Below are positions 5,771 through 11,699 of a stretch of 11,699 bases of DNA, one piece after another; positions within the stretch are counted from its first letter, which is position 1, and every line of letters starts with the position of its first letter. The DNA comes from an uncultured Oscillospiraceae bacterium. GTDB taxonomy: Bacteria > Bacillota > Clostridia > Oscillospirales > Oscillospiraceae. The stretch is taken from contig CAKTUT010000039.1 in NCBI GenBank assembly GCA_934621665.1, positions 1 through 11,699 on the forward strand, in the 5' to 3' direction. A program made the position numbers and the translations under genes. The notes beneath the pieces were generated by a model, which saw nothing but the letters and a program-made list of their open reading frames with translations, was not told the origin of the DNA and made no database searches.

Positions 5771-6444
5771 GACGATGCCTCCATCCGGTAGCCAACGCCC
5801 CGTACTGTTTCAATCAGCTTCCCGCACTCGCCAAGCTTCTGGCGCAGCGTGCGGATGTGCATATCCACAGTGCGCGACTCGCCGATATAGTTTTCACCCC
5901 AGATTTCACGGAACAGTTGATCGCGCGTGAACGCCGTCCCAGGGTGGGAGAGAAAGACGCGCAGAAGCTCAAATTCCTTGAGTGTCAGCGTGACGCGCTC
6001 ATTTCCGGCCAGAACTGTGTGCTCGTCAAGATTGAGCGTCAGCGCGCCGTGCGACAACACGCGCTCGGGCTGCGGCGCGCTGCACCGGCGCAGAACAGCC
6101 TTGACGCGCGAGACCATTTCCATCATGCCAAACGGCTTGACAAGATAATCATCCGCGCCAAGATCAAGGCTTTGCACCTTGTCATATTCCATGCCCTTTG
6201 CCGTGGCCATGATGACCGGCACGCGGGCGGTTTCGGCATTTTCGCGCAAAAAGCGCAGCAGCGATACGCCGTCCTCACCCGGGAGCATCACGTCAAGCAG
6301 CACCAGCTCCGGCCGCTCGCCCGCGGCCAGCGCGGCATGCAGCGCCGCGCCGTCGGCAAGGCCTTTGGCCGAAAAGCCGGTGGAGTTGAGTGTGTAGACC
6401 TCGATATCGCGAATCGCGGCGTCGTCCTCTACGCACCAGATCAT
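5767..6444 (-). CDS. phoB: Phosphate-regulon response regulator PhoB/PhoP (OmpR family)
   Basis: A 225-residue DNA-binding response regulator. The receiver domain (about 1-115) has acidic pocket E6-D7-D8, phospho-acceptor D51 in LVLLDVMLP, switch residue T81 and K103 in LVKPF. The C-terminal winged helix (about 126-222) contains LTLKEFELLRVFL and the recognition region RTVDMHIRTLRQKL. It should bind repeats upstream of pstS when phosphorylated by PhoR. The start at 6444 has GGGGAGG (6452-6458) 7 nt upstream and overlaps the phoU stop by 4 nt (ATGA). A longer frame from 6492 adds 16 residues with no receiver-domain counterpart and is rejected. In Firmicutes the same protein is often called PhoP. 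Confidence 0.93.
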   Translation of the reverse strand: MIWCVEDDAAIRDIEVYTLNSTGFSAKGLADGAALHAALAAGERPELVLLDVMLPGEDGVSLLRFLRENAETARVPVIMATAKGMEYDKVQSLDLGADDYLVKPFGMMEMVSRVKAVLRRCSAPQPERVLSHGALTLNLDEHTVLAGNERVTLTLKEFELLRVFLSHPGTAFTRDQLFREIWGENYIGESRTVDMHIRTLRQKLGECGKLIETVRGVGYRMEASS

Positions 6445-7094
6445 GGCTCGGCCTCCCCGTTGTGAACGCCTGTGGCGGCAAAGACCACCCACTCGGCAAT
6501 GTTAACGGCATGGTCGCCGATGCGTTCAAAATATTTTGCCGTCATCAGAAGATCAATGGCATATTCGCCGTCGGCGGGCTTTGCGGCAATCATGGCAATC
6601 AGCTCAGCTTTGACCTTGGCAAAGTAGTCGTCCACCACGTCGTCATAGCGCACAACGCTCTCGGCAAGGGCGGTGTTGCGGTGGACAAAGGCCTCCACGC
6701 TCTCGGTGACCATTTTGATTGTGGCACGCGCCATATCGGCGATAAACGCGCTCTCCTCGCCGGAGCGTCCGGCTAAAAACGGCACAAGCTCCGCAATGTC
6801 CTCGGCCTGATCGCCGATGCGCTCCATATCCGTCACCATCTTCAGCGCCGCGGAGATCTGGCGCAGATCGCGCGCCACGGGCTGCTGCTGAAGAAGAAGC
6901 TTCAGACACAGCGACTCGATTTCGCGCTCCATCTGGTCAATTTCGCGGTCAAGCGGCGCAACCTTTTCTGCAAGCTGCGCGTCGCCTGACGTCAGTGCCT
7001 TGGCGGCCAGCGCGATGACTTCCTCGCACATGGCGCCCATTTCGATCAGTTCCTTGTTCAGCTGTGCCAGCTGCTCGTCAAAACGGCTTCTCAT
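6441..7094 (-). CDS. phoU: Phosphate transport regulator PhoU
   Basis: A 217-residue all-helical cytoplasmic protein with the two tandem PhoU domains normal for the family. Each carries the metal-binding signature: ERIGDQAEDIAE at about 91-102 and ERIGDHAVNIAE at about 190-201. PhoU links the Pst transporter to PhoR and keeps the kinase in check when phosphate is plentiful. The start is ATG at 7094, sharing one base with the pstB stop (TAATG), with GGGGAGG (7103-7109) 8 nt upstream. Length is usual for PhoU. No anomalies are seen. Confidence 0.95.
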   Translation of the reverse strand: MRSRFDEQLAQLNKELIEMGAMCEEVIALAAKALTSGDAQLAEKVAPLDREIDQMEREIESLCLKLLLQQQPVARDLRQISAALKMVTDMERIGDQAEDIAELVPFLAGRSGEESAFIADMARATIKMVTESVEAFVHRNTALAESVVRYDDVVDDYFAKVKAELIAMIAAKPADGEYAIDLLMTAKYFERIGDHAVNIAEWVVFAATGVHNGEAEP

Positions 7095-7849
7095 TATCCA
7101 AACCTCCCCGTGATGTAATCCTCGGTGCGCTTATCGTGCGGCTGCGAGAACATCTGCTCCGTCTGGCCGTACTCAATCAGCTCGCCCAAAAGAAAGAACG
7201 CGGTCTGATCGGAAATACGCACGGCCTGCTGCATGTTATGTGTGACGATGATGATGGTATAGCGGTCTTTCAGACTGATGGCAAGCTCCTCAATGCGCGA
7301 GGTGGAGATGGGGTCAAGAGCGCTTGTCGGCTCATCCATCAGCAGCACGTCCGGCTCAACGGCAAGCGCGCGTGCGATGCAAAGCCGCTGCTGCTGGCCG
7401 CCGGAGAGGCCGAGCGCGTTTTTCTTCAGCCGGTCTTTGACCTCGTCCCAGATGGCAGCATCGCGAAGAGAACGCTCAACAATGTCGTCGAGCCTTGCCT
7501 TGCCGGTGATGCCGTGGGTGCGAGGACCATAGGCAATGTTGTCATAGATGCTCATGGGGAACGGATTTGGCTTCTGAAACACCATGCCGACCTCGCGCCG
7601 CAGCTCATTGACGTCTACGCCCGGGGCGAAGATATCCTGCCCGCGGTATTGCACTGTACCCGTCGTGCGAACGCCCGGAATCAGATCGTTCATCCGGTTG
7701 AGCGTTTTGAGGAACGTGGATTTACCGCAGCCCGACGGGCCGATGAGCGCGGTGATGCTTTTTTCGGGAATCTCAATGTTGATATTTTTCAGCGCCTGCG
7801 TATTTGTGTACCACAGACACAGATCGTTGACGGTAATAATCGGGGTCAT
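7094..7849 (-). CDS. pstB: Phosphate ABC transporter ATP-binding protein PstB
   Basis: A 251-residue ABC ATPase that powers phosphate import from the cytoplasmic face. Walker [10 protein letters not shown] (37-45), Q-loop Gln92 in [11 protein letters not shown] (a PstB hallmark), signature LSGGQQQR (148-155), Walker B VLLMDE (168-173), D-loop SALD (176-179) and switch His204 are all intact. Length is normal. The start has AAGGAGGGG just upstream and overlaps the preceding pdxK stop by 4 nt (ATGA). The gene is thus separated from its partners pstC and pstA by the kinase gene. Confidence 0.97.
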   Translation of the reverse strand: MTPIITVNDLCLWYTNTQALKNINIEIPEKSITALIGPSGCGKSTFLKTLNRMNDLIPGVRTTGTVQYRGQDIFAPGVDVNELRREVGMVFQKPNPFPMSIYDNIAYGPRTHGITGKARLDDIVERSLRDAAIWDEVKDRLKKNALGLSGGQQQRLCIARALAVEPDVLLMDEPTSALDPISTSRIEELAISLKDRYTIIIVTHNMQQAVRISDQTAFFLLGELIEYGQTEQMFSQPHDKRTEDYITGRFG

Positions 7850-8661
7850 AGTGCCCCTCCTTTCAGTTCGTCCTCAAAGGCAAGTCCGTACCAGTGCGCG
7901 GGTCTGCGCGCGGCGGTATCGCGGATGGCGCGGATGGTAAAATCAGCGGCGCGGCAAAGCGCGTCTGCCTTGTCGCAGCCGGTGAGCAGCGCTGACAACA
8001 GCGACGCGGTAAATACATCGCCCGCACCGTAAAAGCTTCCGCCGACCACCGGCGTATCTACGCGGAGCGTCTGGCCGTCAAGCCGCGCGAAATAGCCGGC
8101 CTGCGTGCCGTGGCGGACGCTGGTCAAGATTACGTTTTCGCACGTGAGCGCCTCAACAAGCGCCTCGTCCGGCGTGTCATATGGAAGCCCGGTCAAAAGC
8201 GCGGCCTCCGTGCGGTTTGGAGTGATGATATCGGCCTTTTCAATCAGTGCGCGCATGGCCTCGACAATCTCCGGCGTAAAGCAGCCGTAGAGCTCACCGC
8301 CGTCGCCCATGATGGGATCGACCAGCACAAGCGTGCCGGGCGGGGCAAAGTCGCGTAGGAACTGCTGCGCAAGCAGGATTTGCTCCGGCGAACAGAAAAA
8401 GCCGGTGCATACAGCGTCAAAACGGATGTCAAGCGCTTTCCAGTGCGTCATGAACGCGGCCATCTCCTGCGTCATATCGCGCAGGACATAGTCCGGAAAT
8501 TCTGATGTGTGCGTGGAAAGCACGGCGGTGGGAAGCGGTACGGCCTCGATTCCGGCGCTTGAGACAATGGGCATCGCTACGCTGAGCGAGCATTTTCCAA
8601 AGCAGGACAGGTCACTTATCAGCGCAGCGCGCTTCATTCCCGTTCCGTTGACGCTTTTCAT
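7846..8661 (-). CDS. Pyridoxamine/pyridoxal kinase (vitamin B6 salvage)
   Basis: A 271-residue kinase of the PfkB/ribokinase-like superfamily, pyridoxal kinase branch (PdxY-like). It phosphorylates pyridoxal, pyridoxamine or pyridoxine with ATP to feed the pyridoxal phosphate pool in the cytoplasm. Visible motifs are [12 protein letters not shown] (15-26), [12 protein letters not shown] (115-126), ITPNRTEA (146-153) and the anion-hole/catalytic segment [10 protein letters not shown] (208-217, base Asp215). It overlaps pstA by 4 nt upstream and pstB by 4 nt downstream, so it is an integral cistron of the phosphate operon although its known role is unrelated. The start at 8661 has GAGG at about 8 nt; a second ATG at codon 9 has a poorer site. 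Some relatives act on hydroxymethylpyrimidine, but the DPIMGD/GELYG pattern favours B6. Confidence 0.9.
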   Translation of the reverse strand: MKSVNGTGMKRAALISDLSCFGKCSLSVAMPIVSSAGIEAVPLPTAVLSTHTSEFPDYVLRDMTQEMAAFMTHWKALDIRFDAVCTGFFCSPEQILLAQQFLRDFAPPGTLVLVDPIMGDGGELYGCFTPEIVEAMRALIEKADIITPNRTEAALLTGLPYDTPDEALVEALTCENVILTSVRHGTQAGYFARLDGQTLRVDTPVVGGSFYGAGDVFTASLLSALLTGCDKADALCRAADFTIRAIRDTAARRPAHWYGLAFEDELKGGAL

Positions 8662-9521
8662 AGACGTTTCCTCTTTTTAAAGTAATTTCCCACAAGGCTT
8701 GCCGCCAGATTGATCAGCAGCGCCAGCACCATCAGGATTGCGGCAATGGCAAACGCAACGTCAAACTCACCCTGCTCCTTTGCGTAGACATAAAGCGCAA
8801 CGGTCAGTGTTGCACCCGCGTGCTGCAAGCCGTCAAACAGATTGTAGAGCGTGTGGGCAAAGCCTGCGGTGTAGAGTAGCGCTGCCGTCTCGCCCAGAAT
8901 CCGGCCAACGGCCAGAATGCAGCCTGTGATCACGCCGTCTACACAGCCGGGGAGGACAACCGTCCGAATGACGCGCCATTTTCCCGCACCCAGTCCGAAC
9001 GCGCCCTCACGATAGCTCTGCGGGACGGTTTTCAGGCTTTCCTGCGTGGTGCGCATGATGGTGGGCAGGTTCATGACGACAAGCGTTAGCGCGCCCGCCA
9101 GAAGCGACGTCTGCATGCCAAGGAACTGGCAGAAAAACAGCATGCCGACCAGACCGTAGATAATCGACGGAATGCCCGATAGCGTCTCGGCGGCGTACTC
9201 AATCACGGCGACCAGACGGCGGTTGGAGGCGTACTCGGTTAGATAGATGGCCGCGCCTACGCCGAGCGGCAGGACAATCAGCAATGTGGCAAGTACAATA
9301 TACAACGTGTTGAGGATATCTGGCAAGATACCAATTGAATTTGTCAGGTAGCTGGGGCTGGTGGACAGCAGCTGCCACGACAGATTCGGCACGCCCTTAT
9401 AGAGCACATACCCGATCAGCCCCAGCGCCAAGGCGCACGTGAGCGTCACACACAGCAGCATCAGCGCGCGCATCAAAATTGCATATACGCGGCGGCGTGG
9501 GGACATGGAGTTTGTCAGCAT
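8658..9521 (-). CDS. pstA: Phosphate ABC transporter permease PstA
   Basis: A 287-residue inner-membrane permease with about six membrane helices (first about 16-40). The BPD_transp_1 core spans about 70-275. It includes the segment SGIPSIIYGLVGMLFF (115-130), the EAA-type coupling loop REGAFGLGAGKWRVIRTVVLP (171-191), which contacts PstB, and the conserved membrane motif GRILGETAAL (206-215). PstA pairs with PstC to form the phosphate channel. The start (9521) is 2 nt after the pstC stop, with a G-rich ribosome binding site (AAGGGGGG) inside the end of pstC. Its stop overlaps the pdxK start. Confidence 0.96.
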   Translation of the reverse strand: MLTNSMSPRRRVYAILMRALMLLCVTLTCALALGLIGYVLYKGVPNLSWQLLSTSPSYLTNSIGILPDILNTLYIVLATLLIVLPLGVGAAIYLTEYASNRRLVAVIEYAAETLSGIPSIIYGLVGMLFFCQFLGMQTSLLAGALTLVVMNLPTIMRTTQESLKTVPQSYREGAFGLGAGKWRVIRTVVLPGCVDGVITGCILAVGRILGETAALLYTAGFAHTLYNLFDGLQHAGATLTVALYVYAKEQGEFDVAFAIAAILMVLALLINLAASLVGNYFKKRKRL

Positions 9522-9523
9522 CG

Positions 9524-10441
9524 TTATCCCCCCTTGCTGCGCTTGAGGAAGAAGTTGAGCGCGGCGTTAATCAGCATGATAAACAAAAACAGTACCAGCG
9601 CGATGGAGAACAGCGCCTGCCGCTGTAAGCCGCTGGAGTAGGACATCTCGCTTGCAACGGCGGTGGTGAGGAAGCGGACGCTTTGGAAAAGAGAGGGCAT
9701 ATTGCAGGCGTTGCCTGAGACCATCATAACCGCCATGGCCTCGCCGATGGCGCGGCCGACGCCAAGCACAACCGATGCGGCAATGCCGCTTTTTGCGGCG
9801 GGAACGGATACGCGAAACCACGTCTCTACCGGCGTTGCGCCAAGGGCGAGTGATGCATCCTCATATTCCTTGGGAACAGCCTCAAGCGCCGTCATGGAAA
9901 CCTTGATGATCGACGGCAGGATCATGATGGCCAGCACAGTGATAGCGGCAAGCAGACTTGCGCCGTCGGGAAGCGAAAATACCTTGCGGATGCCGGGGAC
10001 AAGAACCAGCATACCGACAAGACCGTAGACAACCGAGGGAATACCGGCCAGCAGGCTGACAGCCGCCTCAATCACGCCGCGCACGCGCGGCTTTGCGGCC
10101 TTGGCAAGGTATACAGCGGTCAGAAAACCGACCGGCACGCCAAGAACAATTGCACCCGCCGTACCATAGATGCTGGTCAGAATAAAGGGAAGAATGCCAA
10201 ATTTCGGCTCGGCCTGCGTGGACGCCCAAACAGGACCGAATAAAAACTTGACAAGACCAATTTTATGGATGGCTGGAATGCCGGAAATCACCAGATAGAC
10301 GGTGATGAGCAGCACACAGCCAACCGTTACAAGGCCGAGAATCAGAAAAATGCCGTGGATGATATCTTCATACAGACGGCTGTTTTTCTGCTTGACGATT
10401 TTCATCGCGCCGCCTGCTTCATAGAGTCTGTCGTGATACAT
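9524..10441 (-). CDS. pstC: Phosphate ABC transporter permease PstC
   Basis: A 305-residue membrane permease with about six helices (first about 29-53). It has the family region FGILPFILTSIYGTAGAI (81-98), SGIPSVVYGLVGML-like LAGIPSVVYGLVGMLVL (131-147), EAA loop YEDASLALGATPVETWFRVS (193-212) and the conserved GRAIGEAMAVMM (229-240). It forms the channel with PstA. Two starts are possible: ATG at 10441 (AAAGG about 10 nt upstream) and ATG at 10405 (codon 13, AGGCGG close upstream), which would give MKIVKQKN, a typical PstC beginning. I keep the longer form but the N-terminus is uncertain. Confidence 0.95.
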   Translation of the reverse strand: MYHDRLYEAGGAMKIVKQKNSRLYEDIIHGIFLILGLVTVGCVLLITVYLVISGIPAIHKIGLVKFLFGPVWASTQAEPKFGILPFILTSIYGTAGAIVLGVPVGFLTAVYLAKAAKPRVRGVIEAAVSLLAGIPSVVYGLVGMLVLVPGIRKVFSLPDGASLLAAITVLAIMILPSIIKVSMTALEAVPKEYEDASLALGATPVETWFRVSVPAAKSGIAASVVLGVGRAIGEAMAVMMVSGNACNMPSLFQSVRFLTTAVASEMSYSSGLQRQALFSIALVLFLFIMLINAALNFFLKRSKGG

Positions 10442-10458
10442 AATTACGCTGCCTTTCT

Positions 10459-10513
10459 CAGCACCGGTTTACAATTGCGCGCAAAGCTTGTGCGCTGTTG
10501 TCAGCCGGTGCTG
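10459..10513 (-). promoter_or_regulatory. Hairpin between pstS and pstC, near the pstC start
   Basis: Outer arms 10459-10467 and 10505-10513 pair over 9 bp (AGCACCGG/CCGGTGCT core). The interior holds a smaller possible stem, GCGCA/TGCGC. It lies just upstream of the pstC ribosome binding site and could modulate its translation or mRNA decay. No U-run follows. Confidence 0.5.
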
Positions 10514-10520
10514 CCGGAGT

Positions 10521-10548
10521 GCGGCTGTGACCGGTGGGTCACAGCCGC
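10521..10548 (-). promoter_or_regulatory. Perfect 12-bp hairpin after pstS
   Basis: GCGGCTGTGACC (10521-10532) and GGTCACAGCCGC (10537-10548) pair around a 4-nt loop, 16 nt after the pstS stop. There is no U-run in the direction of transcription, so it probably slows 3' exonucleases or causes partial termination, allowing more PstS than permease. That is a common arrangement behind binding-protein genes. Confidence 0.65.
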
Positions 10549-10563
10549 GCTGGATGCTTTTCT

Positions 10564-11370
10564 TTATGCAACGGGAACTGCACCGGCTGTCGAGATGAGG
10601 CTGGCTGCGTCGGCGGAAACCGCGAAGTCAAAGAACTTCTGTGCCGCTTCTGAAAGCTGTGTGCCGGTCTTGGTGACCAGAACGAACGGACGCTGTACCT
10701 TATAGCTGCCGTCCTTGACGGTCGCCTCGCTCGGCGTAACGCCGTCCACGTTCAGCGCCTTGACGCTGTCCTTGAGGGAGGCGAGCGATGCATAGCCGAT
10801 GGCGTTGGGGTTGGAGGCAACCGTAGTGATCACGTCGCCGGTGGAGGTCAGCTCCTGACGGTACTGGCAGGCGTCCTTGGTGTCGGTGATCGACTCAAAG
10901 CCGTCACGCGTGCCGGAACCGGCCTCGCGGCCAATCAGGACGATCTCTGCATCATCGCCGCCAACATCTTTCCAGTTGGTGATTTCACCGGTGTAGATGG
11001 AGGCAATCTGCTCGACGGTCAGATCGGTGACCGGGTTTGCAGGGTTTACGATCACGGCGATGCCGTCAAGTGCAACGGTTGTACCGGTCAGACCGGAGGA
11101 TACCTCGTCGTCTTTCAGCGCGCGGCTGGAAAGACCGATGTCGCAGCGACCCTCAGATACGGCGGTGATGCCCGAACCGGAGCCGGTGGGGTTATAGGTG
11201 AACGTAACGCCGGCGTTGTCTTTCATGAACTGCTCACCGAGTGCGCCAATGACCTTTTCCATGGATGTCGAACCGTCGGTTGCGACAGAACCCGAGCGCT
11301 TCTTTGCGCAGCCGGTAAACATGGCCAGCGCCAGCACCAGAACCAGTGCAATTGAGATTGCTTTTTTCAT
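10564..11370 (-). CDS. pstS: Phosphate ABC transporter substrate-binding lipoprotein PstS
   Basis: A 268-residue phosphate-binding lipoprotein anchored outside the membrane. The signal peptide ends at lipobox FTGC with Cys21. Phosphate-binding elements are TDGSTSMEK (31-39), NPTGSGSGI (60-68) and GREAGSGTRDGFE (147-159), all typical of PstS. The mature protein is compact, as usual in Firmicutes. The start is ATG at 11370 with AAGGAG at about 8 nt. It is first in the operon behind a promoter with PhoP/PhoB-box-like repeats, and is followed by two hairpins before pstC. Expression should rise strongly in phosphate shortage (inference from context). Confidence 0.97.
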   Translation of the reverse strand: MKKAISIALVLVLALAMFTGCAKKRSGSVATDGSTSMEKVIGALGEQFMKDNAGVTFTYNPTGSGSGITAVSEGRCDIGLSSRALKDDEVSSGLTGTTVALDGIAVIVNPANPVTDLTVEQIASIYTGEITNWKDVGGDDAEIVLIGREAGSGTRDGFESITDTKDACQYRQELTSTGDVITTVASNPNAIGYASLASLKDSVKALNVDGVTPSEATVKDGSYKVQRPFVLVTKTGTQLSEAAQKFFDFAVSADAASLISTAGAVPVA

Positions 11371-11419
11371 TTTTTATTCTCCTTTTATGTGTTTTGGACT
11401 TCTTGTTCTTACGCCTATC

Positions 11420-11447
11420 AGCATACGCGCAGAATGTAAAATGCAAA
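11420..11447 (-). promoter_or_regulatory. Candidate pst operon promoter
   Basis: On the minus strand TTTGCA (11442-11447) and TATGCT (11420-11425) are 16 nt apart; each matches 4 of 6 consensus bases. A weak core promoter next to activator boxes fits a Pho-activated operon. The leader to pstS would be about 43 nt. Confidence 0.45.
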
Positions 11448-11484
11448 AGTTTGCTTTTGTAAAATCCACGTCAAATTGTAAAAT
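11435..11484 (-). promoter_or_regulatory. PhoP/PhoB box-like direct repeats upstream of pstS
   Basis: Three exact copies of ATTTTACA (minus strand) at 11477-11484, 11458-11465 and 11435-11442, with a related TTGACG at 11469-11474, exactly 11 bp from the middle copy's TTTACA. They resemble the tandem TT(A/T/C)ACA boxes known for PhoP in Bacillus. The outer copies are 19 and 23 bp from the middle one, about two helical turns. Confidence 0.6.
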
Positions 11485-11490
11485 GGCAAG

Positions 11491-11521
11491 AAAAAATCCG
11501 GCGCATCATGCGATGCGCCGG
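11491..11521 (-). terminator. Intrinsic terminator upstream of the pst promoter
   Basis: On the minus strand, CCGGCGCATC, loop GCAT and GATGCGCCGG form a perfect 10-bp stem followed by A and six T. It would stop transcription entering from a minus-strand gene beyond the right edge and insulate the pst promoter. It abuts repeat copy 2. Confidence 0.85.
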
Positions 11522-11676
11522 CAGCCTGTCGAAAAACCTCGTAGAGTTCCGCCGCGCACGGCGGAATAAAGTGTGAATCTGTTTTGCCCGGCGGCGTGTA
11601 CGTCGGGCAAAACACACTACGCGCCGCAAGTGTGGAATTTGTGCGCAATTCGCGCACAAATTATGCGCGCAGCGGC
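11521..11676 (-). repeat. Dispersed multi-hairpin element, copy 2 (inverted)
   Basis: The inverted counterpart of 3025-3180 (position p in copy 1 corresponds to 14701-p). The differences include a T-to-C and an A-to-G at paired positions of the GTTTTG(T/C)CCG stem (11607 and 11587), which keep the base pair. The short stem at the left of copy 1 becomes a perfect CACACT/AGTGTG here. The first palindrome acquires one G-U pair. The copy sits between the terminator and the possible end of another gene. Confidence 0.9.
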
Positions 11677-11699
11677 ACGCAGCCTTTTTCAAACGCGAA
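11661..11699 (-). CDS. Possible C-terminal end of an unidentified gene, partial
   Basis: From the right edge one minus-strand frame reads FAFEKGCVPLRA and stops at TAA (11661-11663). A gene ending hereabouts would explain the minus-strand terminator at 11491-11521. The stop codon lies inside the dispersed repeat. Twelve codons are too few to prove coding or suggest a function. Confidence 0.2.
   Translation of the reverse strand, partial: FAFEKGCVPLRA

Noticed and set aside
7064..8032. 322-codon plus-strand frame
   Set aside because: Antisense to pstB and pdxK, has no recognisable domain, and both sense genes are clearly real.
1..11699. tRNA or rRNA genes, CRISPR arrays, transposase or phage genes
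   Set aside because: None is visible. The only repeats are the two dispersed copies, the lipoprotein stalk, the Pho-box-like motifs and simple hairpins.

Overview
The window looks like chromosomal DNA from a moderately GC-rich Gram-positive anaerobe of the Clostridia. My best guess is the Oscillospiraceae/Ruminococcaceae, the Faecalibacterium-Oscillibacter kind of gut bacterium. The reasons are strong AGGAGG-type ribosome binding sites, lipobox-bearing transport proteins, a clostridial-type pyridoxamine kinase, and a queT gene behind a structured, terminator-bearing leader. This is inference from gene content; no rRNA is present to settle it.

Layout. (1) 1-638, minus: the first 212 codons of a BMP/PnrA-type lipoprotein, cut by the left edge. 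(2) 639-985: a divergent regulatory region with a hairpin just behind each candidate promoter. (3) 986-2263, plus: guanine deaminase starting at TTG. Together these suggest a purine uptake and salvage locus. (4) 2264-2478: a consensus promoter whose -10 box sits in the loop of a long palindrome, then a leader with a probable preQ1 riboswitch and a clear intrinsic terminator, then queT (2479-2982, plus). (5) 3190-3981, minus: a HAD-IIA (NagD-like) phosphatase. (6) 4115-11370, minus: a phosphate operon in the order pstS-pstC-pstA-pdxK-pstB-phoU-phoB-phoR. The five junctions from pstA to phoR all overlap by 1 or 4 nt, and pstC/pstA are 2 nt apart. A vitamin B6 kinase gene is inserted between pstA and pstB and coupled on both sides. 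(7) 11371-11699: the pst promoter with PhoP/PhoB-box-like repeats, a terminator, and possibly the last codons of another minus-strand gene.

Two copies of a roughly 156-bp element (3025-3180 and, inverted, 11521-11676; about 90% identical, no gaps) bracket the phosphatase-pho-pst block. Each can fold into several hairpins. One hairpin carries a compensatory T:A to C:G change between copies, which suggests the structure itself is conserved. These copies also explain two ORFs with similar arginine-rich translations that are not genes.

How it works together (family knowledge plus inference): PstS captures phosphate outside the membrane, PstC/PstA form the channel and PstB powers it. PhoU relays transport state to the kinase PhoR, and PhoR phosphorylates PhoB, which should act at the repeats upstream of pstS. 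Because phoU, phoB and phoR lie in the same operon, the circuit is autoregulatory.
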